DNA of 64,000 bases from Poa pratensis (taxonomy: Eukaryota > Streptophyta > Magnoliopsida > Poales > Poaceae): contig CAMZMU010000063.1 of the NCBI GenBank assembly GCA_947311845.1, positions 62,212,834 through 62,276,833 of the forward strand, given 5' to 3'. Shown here in pieces: positions 54,788 to 64,000 of this stretch. Under the pieces are notes generated by a model, which had not been told where the DNA came from, searched no databases, and saw only the letters and a list, made by a program, of their open reading frames with translations. Every line of letters begins with the position of its first letter. Position 1 is the first letter of the stretch. A program made the translations under genes and the position numbers.

Positions 54788-57011
54788 CAAGATTTGCCCG
54801 ATTCGGCTCCATCGCCAAATGCAATTAGCAAACTTTAGGGCCGGAGCTAGCCGTATCCTGCTTTCCGCTTTTGGTCCCCGGCGAGCGCTCTCGTCTTTGC
54901 TTTGCTTGGAGTGGAGTATAAACATACCACCAAAATACACCTGGTTTTCCGTATATAAAACAAGACGCCCAGAGGCTTCTAGCTACTCGAAAGAGACCTG
55001 TACACGACAGCATCACCCGGTGCCATCATCCATGGATGCTTCATTTCACCGCACGAACATTAACATAAGCACATAAACCCCTGGAGCCACATCAGGGTAG
55101 AAATTTACTAATGGGAGCGACGAATGGGGCGCGGCCTCCATGCCCGCGCAAACGACGTTCGAACAGACAGGTGGCGGGCTAGACGAAGCAACCCGGCCGT
55201 AGCATCCACTGCAAGATTGCATTGGTTAGCAGCATATAGTTAACGATAAACGTGCGCGTCGCCGGTCGATGGAGATGATCTGGGCTCTTCTCTTCCCATA
55301 TTTCTTTCCGGTGGTGGCTAGAGAGGGCTTTACGACGGCGATTAAACAAGGCGGTGGTCCTGAACGGAGCTGGTGGGGGTGACACCTGTCGGAACGGAGC
55401 CGGAGACGACGGCGATGCGCGCATAAAATAACGACGGCTCCGGCGCGGTCCCTGCCCGTACGTACGTCTACGTGCTTGCCCGAAATGGCAGCCACCATTA
55501 TTTTACGGGCGCGTGTGCGCTGTCGTCTCGGCTCCGATACGCTGCCGCGGCAGCAAGAACCCCATCGTCTAAAGAGGAAGAAGAAAAGGAAGCTGCGACA
55601 GGCGGCGAGTGTCGGCTTGGGATTGGCCGGCCCGTCGCCATCGGCGCAACAGCGCAGCGCACCCACCACTAATCAGTGGCAGCGACAGCCAGCGGCTACC
55701 CATTGATCGGGAGCTTAGGGCATTGTTAATTATCGCAGGGCTTAGCTGTGATTGCTGTGCCGAAGAATCGCTGATGCGCGCGCGTGGTGGCGTGACGCGC
55801 TCTCAGCTGGCCTGTTGGTGATGAATGGAGGCATGCCGGGGAGGGCACATTGCCACGACGCCACGGGGACTGGATCTAGGAGGAAGAGGGTATACGTGGC
55901 CAGAGAACCGTACGTACCGAATACTATACTTAAAACCTAGGGGGAGATCTAATGATCTACTACACTACTGCTTTGGGGCTAAGATTATTCTTTGGTGAAT
56001 GTCACGACGCGAGGAGGTCTCTCGAAGGGGTAAGGGGCCATGAGGCACTGGGTATTAGTCTTTGATTCTTCTTGTTTTTACGTGCGTGTGGTGTTCCGAT
56101 CATGCCCTCCGGGCTCAGGTAACGATTGCCGTTCCGGTTTCATACTTTCACGCCGAATCCTGTGCTCAGGATACCCTGCGCTCAGTCGAGCTCCTTTCAG
56201 GGACCATCCACTATTCTCTCTTCTTTAAGGCACCCGAACCAATTATGAGAATGAACTAATAGCTAAAATGTTTATCATATATACTTCCACCAATGCCAAC
56301 ATTGCTTGTATTGTACCCGGCATCGCAGCCAGTAACTTTTCCCCAAATTAATGCATGCGGCCATGGTCCCATTTCACAACGTTTCGTATTATTTTCGAAA
56401 AAGGTAAATCCCTGCATTGTATCGATGCATACGGCTTATATTTATTTTAAACTATGTCTTAATTAACTGATTTACAGTTTAAGGATCACAGAGACTCAAA
56501 ACGTGAACCAGCCATCTAAAAATACACATCATGGAGAAACTATGTCTTAGCATGTAATTCTACTCGCGGGCAACCAGACCGCATGGCTGAACAAATTTCA
56601 TGCCAGCAACTCCAGCCGGCTTCACACTGAGGCCATATTGACTCCGCCTGTCCACAGGTTGGAGTTTGGACCACGACCGTATCTAATGGGTAGGCAAAGG
56701 GTATAACCTGCAAAAAGGAAGGAGCTCTTGGTTTGTTAATCACAAGGGTTCGTGGACCCGCTGCTGCCTGCCTTCATAATTTACCAAAGGCCTCATCTCG
56801 AACACAGTTATAGGAAATCAGGACAAGGAACAGGTTAACAGCATCTCCAACCGGCGGCCCCTCATCCATCCATTGAGGTTCTAACATATTTTTCCGTCCT
56901 AACGGGTCTCACCATTGGTCTGTTTGTGGGTCTAAAATATTTGGACATTCTGAAGGTCTTCCCGAAATTGAAGTGTTATAATATGCCACGTGTCTGGAGT
57001 TGAAGTATTAT
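54788..57011. other. unassigned intergenic region with one promoter-like site
   Basis: No gene is supported. A GTATATAAAACAAG motif at about 54951-54964 followed about 70 bp later by an ATG (55031) resembles a plant core promoter, but the ATG opens only 14 codons (MDASFHRTNINIST). GC-rich frames at 55226-55840 look like composition effects. Confidence 0.35.
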
Positions 57012-57052
57012 AAGTTGTAATGTTTTTGGTTTCAAAAAAAAAGTTGTAATGT
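57012..57052. repeat. duplicated target segment with 17-bp A-tailed insert
   Basis: AAGTTGTAATGT occurs at 57012-57023 and again at 57041-57052, with TTTTGGTTTCAAAAAAA between. The second copy is also the left TSD of the LINE, so the target segment is present three times (third copy 62831-62842). Confidence 0.8.
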
Positions 57053-57214
57053 TTTTTTTAGAAAAGGGAATTTTATTAATCCCAGCCTCTGCATCGAGTG
57101 ATGCACACGGCCGCTTATTACAAAGTTTGATCGTATCTTAATGGAGTTTACATCTCAAAAATCACAAAGATTGAGAAAGACACCTCAACCGACACTGACA
57201 AAAGTAGAGCACAA

Positions 57215-60200
57215 CTACGAAAGTCGACTAATATGTTGCCACGTATGCCGGGAGAAAAAATCATGTGCCACCCGCAAGAGTCTCGTGCATCCAGCCACCA
57301 TAAGGTCCCACTGGTCCGAAGGCAGCAAGAAAGCCCACAACTGGATCCAGTGTACCGCCGTATGAATAACCTGTAAAACATGAAACGTATCTTTCCTGTT
57401 AAAAACAATATCATTTCTACAGTTCCAGGTAGACCAACAAATAGCTGACACGCCTATACGAATCCTATTTTTGGTCTTTTTATCCACCCCCCGCAACCAA
57501 TTCCCAAACATGTTTGTGACATTAGTAGGAGGAGAAATATTATACGTACAAAACACACACACGAAACCAGTTTTGCAAAAGGGCATGAAATAAAAAGGTG
57601 CTCAATATTCTCATCGTTCCCACAAAAAGAACAATGTGAATTACCCTTCCAATTCCTCTTGGCAAGATTATCTTTTGTTAGCAAGACTTTTTTGTGAAGG
57701 AACCACATAAATATCTTAATTTTGTGTGGAATCTTTAATTTCCAAAGATACTTTTGTAAATATCTAGTATGTCCATTCATTAGGTCCTCATACATATATT
57801 TTTACAGTAAATTGATCATTTTGGGTCAAATTCCACTTAAACAAATCTGGAACATCCGTCAACGTTACCTCCATTAATCTATAGCATAAATGAGACCACA
57901 TTTCCCATTTATTCCCTACAAGAGCCCTCCTAAATCCTATATTTTGGCGGCGGTGCATTGTGTAGCACATCATGTACCGAAACATGTTGTTGATGCACAA
58001 TGTTGTATAATAATGGATATTGGTTCATCAATGGGGAATCGCCCAACCAAGTGTCCTCCCAAAACCTTGTTGTTTCCCCATTGCCAATTTTATAAGACCC
58101 CCTAATGAAGAAATCATCTTTGACTCTCATTAGGCCTTTCCAAAATGGAGAATCCGTAGGTTGAGCTTCCACTTGAGCTAACATTTTACTATGAAGGTAT
58201 TTGTTTTGTAGCAGCTCCTGCCACACCCCTTCCTCGTTTAAAAGTTTGAACAGCCACTTGCTTAACAAACATTTATTTTTTAGCTCAAGTACCTCCACCC
58301 CTAAACCCCCCTGGTCTTTTGGTTGACAGATAATGTTCCATTTAGTTAATCTATATTTTCTTTTATTCTCATCGCTCTGCCAAAATAAACGAGATCTATA
58401 AAAGTCTAACCTCTTTCTTACCCCTTTAGGTAATTCTAAAAAGGATAGCACGAACATCGGGAGGCTTGTTAGAACCGAATTAACAAGAACCAGCCGGTCT
58501 CCATAAGACAACATTTTCCCTTTCCAACAGCCTAGCTTGCCTTCAAAACGGCATTCAACTGGTTGCCATTCATCATTTCAGAGTTTCCTATAATGAATTG
58601 GAACTCCAAGGTATTTGAAGGGTAGAGATCCAGACTCGCATCCGAAGATTTGCGTTTACTGGTTCTCTACCTCCTTAGCCTTCCCAAAACAAAAAAATTC
58701 ACTCTTGTGAAAATTTATTTTGAGGCCCGACAGTTGTTCAAAATATAGAGGATGAGTTTCATATTTACCGCTTTCTCAAGATCATGCTCAATAAATAATA
58801 TCGTGTCGTCCGCATATTGCAAAATAGATAACCCTCCCTCCACTAAGTGAGGTATAAGACCACCTATCTGACCATCTTCCTTTGCCCTTGCAATAAGAAT
58901 GGCCAACATATCTACCACTATATTAAAAAGCATAGGAGACAGCGGGTCACCTTGACGAAGACCCTTTTTAGTTTGAAAATAATGACCGATGTCATCGTTT
59001 ACTCTAATACCGACACTCCCCTGAACAAATTGCGTAATCCAATTACACCATTCTTGTGCAAAACCTTTCATACGCAAAGCTTGTTGGAGAAATGGCCATT
59101 TTACTTTATCATATGCCTTTTCGAAGTCAATTTTAAAGATAACTCCATCCATTTTCTTCCTTTGAAGCTCATGAATGGTTTCATGTAGGACAACCACACC
59201 TTCTAAAATGTGTCTCCCCGGCATGAAGGCCGACTGCGTCGGTCTAATAATCTTTTGAGCAATTTCAGTAATACGATTAGTACCTACTTTTGTAAAGATT
59301 TTAAAACTGACATTGAGAAGACATATTGGTCTATATTGTTGAATCTGAACCGCATTTTCTTTTTGGGAAGCAAAGTAATAACTCCAAAGTTTAATTTGAA
59401 CAAAGGCAAATTCCCTTGTTTCAACTGAACAAAAAGAGCCATTAAATCATCCCTAATGACCTCCCAAAAGGTCTTGTAAAACTCCGCAGGGAAACCATCT
59501 GGTCCCGGAGCCTTGTTGAGTTCCATTTGAGAGATGGCCTCATACACCTCTTTCACTAAGAAATCAGATGTAAGAACGTCATTCTCTTGTTGCGTTAATT
59601 GCGGAATATCATTTGTCCTTTCTTCATCTAACATAATATCATTTGGGGCCGCCTCCCCAAACAATTTCTTATAATATTCAGAAATGTACATCTTTAAATT
59701 CGACTCCCCTACAATGGTTCCTTCGTCTTGTTATAACTGAAAATCTTCTTTTTCCTATGTTTGCCATTTGCTATGAGGTGGAAATACTTCGTGTTATTTC
59801 CACCCTCCTGTATATATTTTACTTTTGCCCGTTGAGCCCATTTAGTCTCCTCATCTCTATGAAGACAGCATATTCGATCATTTGCCGCCCTCAAAGCATC
59901 CCGCTCAGCCATACTAAGCGGGGCACTCTCAGATTTGATGTCTAGTGTATCAATAATTTTTAGCAACTTTTCTTTCTCCTTTTTATATTTCCCACTTTGG
60001 TTTTTAGCCCAACCTCTAAGAAAGCGCCTAAGATGACGTATTTTGTTTTGCCACACCTCGATAGGAGAATTCCCTTTTACTACAGCTGCCCATTCGGCCG
60101 CCACCATTTCATAAAAACCTTCGGTCTGAAGCCACGAAAGTTAGAATGAAAAGCGCGCTTTGTTACCTAAATGAGCTTGTGCCCCTGAATCCACGAAGAG

Positions 60201-60890
60201 AGGGGTGTGATCCGACCCTACTCTAGTCAACGCTTGGACCGAAACTAGAGGGAATTTTTGTTCCCACTCTGTGGTTGCCAATATCCTATCCAACTTTTGA
60301 TACGTAGGAACTTCTCTCCTATTTTCCCAGGTATATTGTCTTCCGGTTAACTCTATCTCTTTTAATTCCAAACTCTGGATGATAGCGTTAAACATGATAG
60401 GCCATCTTGGGTTGTACGTCGTATTGTTCTTTTCTTCAGGTTTCTGAAGTATGTTAAAATCCCCACTCACCAACATTGGTAATGGTTCATTTTCACATAA
60501 TCGGACTAACTCTGACAAAAACATAGGCTTGTGCTCATCTTGTGCTGCCCCATAGACAGACACCAATACCCATTCGAAGCCATCACATTTGGATTTGACA
60601 TATAGTTTAACGCAAAAATCCCCAACATCGATGTTTTTGACTTGGAGAGTTGCGGTATTCACGCCAATAAGCATCCCCCCGGATCTACCTCTAGGTGGTA
60701 GACAAAACCAACTAAAGTCTTGCCCAGCCGCAAGATGGGTTAGAAAGGGGGTGGCGAAGTTAGATCTTCCCGTCTCCGATAACGCGAAAAAATCTAATTT
60801 TCTCTCTCTAATCGATTCTTGAACAGACAAATGTTTTCCCGTGTCATGAAAACCCTCACTATTCCAAAAGATCTCTTTTAAACTATGCAT
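57215..60890 (-). pseudogene. LINE ORF2: endonuclease, RT, zf-RVT
   Basis: The likely start is ATG 60890, overlapping the ORF1 stop in ATGCATAG. The apurinic-type endonuclease has FFALSETG, VSGDFNIL and GSDHTPLF (60800-60170). An in-frame stop (Glu codon to TAA) at about 60140 precedes ELSWLQ-like sequence. RT has APGPDGFPAEFYKTFW, FKIDFEKAYDKVKW, LRQGDPLSPMLFNIVVDML and the catalytic YADDTILF (about 58800-58820). The zf-RVT part reads HCSFCGNDENIEHLFISCPFAKL. The end is FFSRHTWQHISRLS. At least six frame changes or stops lie in ORF2, so it is inactive. Confidence 0.88.
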
Positions 60891-62830
60891 CTTTACTTTT
60901 CTTTTGTAATTTAATCCTAGCACTTCTACGTTTGTTCAGATTAGAAACATCTCCCTTTTTGCTGGTCCGAGTGACCCTCTCTGACATGATAGAAAAATCA
61001 GTCCTATCTTCCATGTTTCTAGAAATATCATCCTCTTCGAAATCCTCATTAAGACACGAAGCCCTATTAAGGATTAAACTATGTGGCTGATCATCGTAAT
61101 TGTCCTTCAAATTATTTTGCTAGACGTTAATTGTTCGATCTAATTCTGACTTTTTAATTAAAGCAGCTGAAACAACAGGGTTTGATCCTAGAGAGACCCC
61201 CAATTTAGACGCTCTATCAACGACTTCTTTATCAGAAAAAGCAAGAATTGAAAAAAAAATATTTAAACTCGTACCTGAACCCAAGTCACGCCTCTCCGCC
61301 AATGCCATTGCCCGCCCCATCTGAGTGGCATCCGCATTGAGTTGCGCACGAATCTGTCCACTAGATCGAAGGCCCAAAGCCTCCGGATCCAGGATACCGC
61401 CGAAGTCGATGACACGCTGGTGTGATGCCTCCTTCCCCTCTTCACCCCCTGGTGGATTGGAAAGGAAGGCACCGTGGGCACGTAGACCGGTGTCGGGTAT
61501 CGCTGCCCCCCGCCGCTCGCCCTAGCACCCCCACCCGGGGTACAAGGAGAGGTCGTGGCTGCAGCCCCGGAGCTCGATCCGGTCCCACCTCCTGTGGTAC
61601 CAGGAGAGCGGAAGGTGCACACCATCGCTGAAGACAGAACCCCATCGCCTGCTGCTGTCCCGCCGTGTCGGACGCACCCGATGGCGCCTCCATCGGTGCC
61701 ATATGCGCCCCAAGTAGGCTAGTGACGACATGCCCGACGGCAGCGTCCGTGGCCTCCACCTCAGCTACCTCCGAAGCTCCGGAGTTATTCCTCTCATCCG
61801 TGTTGGAAACAGCCGGATGTCCCAAGCGCAACGACGTAAACCCCTCTCTTGCGCGATCAAAAGATCAGCGTACCGAAGGTGAGAAGACCACCCCCACCCT
61901 CACCTCTGAAACAGGAAGTTGCGAGGTTGATCCGCCACCCGTCTCAGTCATCGTAGTACTCTCTTGTGCCTTTTCTGATTTTTCATTTAGGCCATTGTAA
62001 CCAAACTTAGCCACCGCCTCCGCAAAGTCATCTCCGGCCTCGTCATCATCATCATCCCCGTCTTCCCCTCCATCGACACCCATCTCAACATCCGGATCAG
62101 CTTGTGTCTTAACATCCTCTACCACAAAAGAGAGGTCATAAAAACCATCCTTGATAAACAAGGGAAGCACCTAGGGATCTTAGTGTAGTCAAGGAAGCCA
62201 ATGCGAATCCTGAGCACCCCATGTTTTCTAGTGAAGGCCATATCAATTTTCATAGTTTTGCCATACATATCTCCACAGCCCATAGTGCGAGAAAATCTCC
62301 AATATGCGGACTTGGAATCCCAGAAACCCTGACCCACACTTCCGGCAAAGTTCTCATCGGGTGAGGTTTTTGAGCCCAACTGTCCACCGTCAGCTCGCAA
62401 GCACTATTTGGAACCTGACATAGGCCGAAAATATTTAGCCTCTCAAGATCATTCCTCGTAGGAAACTGCACCTGATACACATTCTGCCCCATCTGTCGCA
62501 CCTCCCAAACAAACTGATCAGAAGGGACTAGCCGCTGCAATTGAGTCACAATACTTGGGATGGACATCTCACCCCCTGTCACCACCAAAGACGCAAGACT
62601 TACATTCTCCATCCTTGGTTTATATGAGTCAGTGCAAGGATATTCAAAAAAGATGAGTTCTTCATGGCCATACCCATATACCCTGACTTGCGGCTTCGGA
62701 GCTGTCAACAAATGACACAACCTCTCCCCATGAGCCGGCCCCTCACATATGTCGCAGATGTCTACCGTACAATCCACCGAGCGGTGCCCAGCAACACCGC
62801 ACCTGTAACAACTCTTCTTCTTAGCACATT
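60883..62830 (-). pseudogene. LINE ORF1 (C-terminal part)
   Basis: It begins at the truncation point with a CCHC knuckle CYRCGVAGHRSVDC (about 62785-62826). The next segments are ICDICEGPAHGERLCHLL, VRVYGYGHEELIFFEYPCTDSY and FGLCQVPNSACELTVDSWAQ. It goes on through several frames to an acidic stretch (GGEDGDDDDDEAGDD) and a basic tail ending KRRSARIKLQKKSKDA. ORF1 proteins of plant L1 elements bind the element RNA. Frameshifts near 62270, 62170, 61850 and 61430 break it. Confidence 0.75.
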
Positions 62831-62842
62831 AAGTTGTAATGT

Positions 62843-63740
62843 GAATGTGAGATCATCAACCATGCTTTCTTCCTATGCCCGCGAGTGAAACAAGTCCAGG
62901 CATGCCTTGGACCGAACCATATAATCGAATAGCATGCAATTCTTCCTATGATGGTTTCCCGACACTTGGTTACTTGCTCATGAGCAATTCTACAATGGTG
63001 AATGGTGTCGCTCCTTCCGGATGTCCATATGAAAGACTAGATCGTTGTCACAATTTGGTATCTCTGGTAGGAACGGACGAATGGTACACATGTGTTGAGC
63101 ATGTCCAAGACCCGTTGAGGGCGGCCGAATAAATATCGCCGCTGGTTGTGAATTACGAGCAAGCAAGAAAAGAAGTCTGTTATTTTAAAGCAGGTGTGCA
63201 GAAGCCTTATGATGATTTTATCAAACCAAACATCAATGATGCCATTGATCTTGATGCAGGTCAGGGCAGGATGGGCACTATTCCCATAGACGCCCACGGC
63301 ACGTTGATAGCAAGAAGTTGTTGTGGCCTTCCTTACGTTGTCGATGTTGTGACGCTGCGTGATGGGCTTCTTCTAACTGGTGAAGTTGGATGCCACGGGC
63401 TAATTGGTGAAGATCTCGGAAAAAAGGATAATTGATGAAGCTGATTGCTAGGAGACAGTCGAGGTCATGAAAATTGGATGCAACTCGATCGGTACAGCGG
63501 TAGCCATCTACGTAGAATGCTCGTTTTTCGTCGTAATTTACTCGTGTTTGTTTTATCCATTGTCCGAGGGAGGCCAATAGGATGGCACATGATTTAGCTA
63601 AGTTTACCGAGAGTCACCAGAATTTTACGTGACATGGTCACCTTCCGATCTTGTTTGTGGCATTTTGACGGATGATGATGTAATTGCTATTCCGAATTAA
63701 TAAACAACATCGTGATGTTTTTTCCTTTGAAAAGAAGTCT
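62843..63740 (+). pseudogene. LINE C-terminal RNase H remnant and tail
   Basis: Two plus frames (62875-63132 and 63148-63435) are open. The second reads VQKPYDDFIKPNINDAIDLDAGQGRMGTIPIDAHGTLIA, then CGLPYVVDVVTLRDGLLLTGEVGC, an RVT_3-type RNase H domain from the end of a plant LINE ORF2. The D and G positions of the first strand are kept, but the E-containing helix is damaged. Later pieces include DLVCGILTDDDVIAIPN and then AATAAAC. The frame at 62875-63132 is unrecognised but probably belongs to the same ORF2. Confidence 0.6.
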
Positions 63741-63794
63741 TAATTAGAACCAGAGTACGACAACTTGTACAAGAGTAACGAGACCTAAGACTGC

Positions 63795-64000
63795 GCGTTA
63801 ACCAACCTGTGGTTGGATGGTTAGAAGGGTGGTTGTACCTGAGCCCATCAAAATTCAAATTCTAGCTTTGATACTTGTGTTTCTCGGCTAAGTCGGAATA
63901 TTCTTTAGTGCGAGGCGACAGTCTCGTCGATAGCGAGGCGTATGTGATGACTTCGTCAATCTCAAGACACGACCAACCGGCTCAGTCTGTCGGAGGTGCT
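63795..64000 (+). mobile_element. tRNA-related SINE-like unit (runs off window)
   Basis: ACCAACCTGTGGTTGGATGG with box A-like TGGTTGGATGG (63810-63820) is followed about 40 bp later by a weak box B, ATTCAAATTCT (63853-63863). A conserved GAGGCGACAG...GATAGCGAGGCG segment then leads to the window edge. I recall this as an abundant Triticeae repeat, but the 3' end and TSD cannot be seen. Confidence 0.45.

Larger units (their letters stand above)
57053..62830 (-). mobile_element. 5'-truncated L1-type LINE with 12-bp TSDs
   Basis: A perfect duplication, AAGTTGTAATGT, flanks it (57041-57052 and 62831-62842). The poly(A) is the T-run at 57053-57058. On the minus strand come the zinc-knuckle end of ORF1, then ORF2 with endonuclease, RT, zf-RVT and C-terminal domains, then a 3' UTR with GATGCAGAGGCTGGG. 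5' truncation falls just before the ORF1 CCHC knuckle. The length of 5778 bp makes it the most complete LINE here. Confidence 0.93.

Noticed and set aside
55226..55669. 147-codon minus-strand frame and overlapping plus frames
   Set aside because: Arg/Cys-rich composition with no recognised domain; frames on both strands are open in the same GC-rich patch.
1..64000. CRISPR arrays, bacterial operons, rRNA genes
   Set aside because: No regularly spaced repeats, no ribosome-binding-site-linked gene clusters and no rRNA-like sequence; gene structure and repeats are those of plant nuclear DNA.

Overview
This window is plant nuclear DNA from a large, repeat-rich grass genome, most likely a Triticeae species (wheat, barley, Aegilops or a relative). 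The inference rests on Athila-like LTR termini of the TGATACGTC type, a Tat-lineage gypsy element with an antisense gene, two CACTA families with GCGCCACAG-type or GCCGTCGGC-type subterminal arrays, and stacked insertions with almost no host genes. There is no bacterial, organellar or CRISPR content. Nearly everything is transposable-element (TE) sequence at different stages of decay.

Layout. (1) 1-26363 is a three-level nest of Ty3/gypsy elements. A pol-encoding Athila-like element (1-7756, +; its 5' part lies before the window) sits 25 bp upstream of the gag start of a Tat-lineage element (7757-18730, +). That element sits inside the 3' LTR of a gag-protease-only Athila-like element (18731-26363, -). 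The Tat element has a dual RNase H and a multi-exon antisense gene. (2) 26364-31893 is old LINE debris holding a tRNA-derived SINE with a perfect 13-bp target-site duplication (TSD). (3) 31894-34789 is a short-LTR non-autonomous Copia-like element. A Helitron (31914-33269) sits inside its left LTR and carries a fragment of a family-17 glucanase gene. (4) 34790-37391 is a non-coding retroposon-like sequence split by a 1.48-kb CACTA element. A promoter-bearing 5' fragment of a small membrane-protein gene follows at 37392-37616 (-). (5) 37928-45660 is LINE debris into which an apparently complete autonomous Mutator-like element (39827-43787) has inserted. That element has an uninterrupted 944-codon transposase, long terminal inverted repeats (TIRs) and a 10-bp TSD. 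(6) 45773-47117 is a second non-coding retroposon with TSDs. (7) 47749-49314 (-) is the only substantial host-like gene, a GOST/lung-7TM membrane-protein gene with one intron (holding a foldback repeat) and one frameshift. (8) 49890-54787 holds a LINE end, a second short-LTR Copia-like element (51087-52763) and a second CACTA element (53235-54784). (9) 57053-62830 (-) is an almost complete, 5'-truncated L1-type LINE with TSDs, followed by another LINE RNase H fragment and the start of a SINE-like unit at the right edge.

How the parts relate. Perfect TSDs bound the two short-LTR elements (GTTTG, GCCTA), both CACTAs (GAG, TCA), the Mutator-like element (10 bp), the SINE (13 bp) and the long LINE (12 bp), so their limits are known to the base. 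Of all coding regions, only the Mutator-like transposase looks intact. The gypsy pol genes, the gag genes, the antisense gene, the LINE ORFs and the GOST-like gene all carry frameshifts or stops. The two Athila-like elements share a roughly 1.5-2 kb non-coding 3' internal region although one encodes pol and the other stops after protease, which suggests a helper/parasite relationship.
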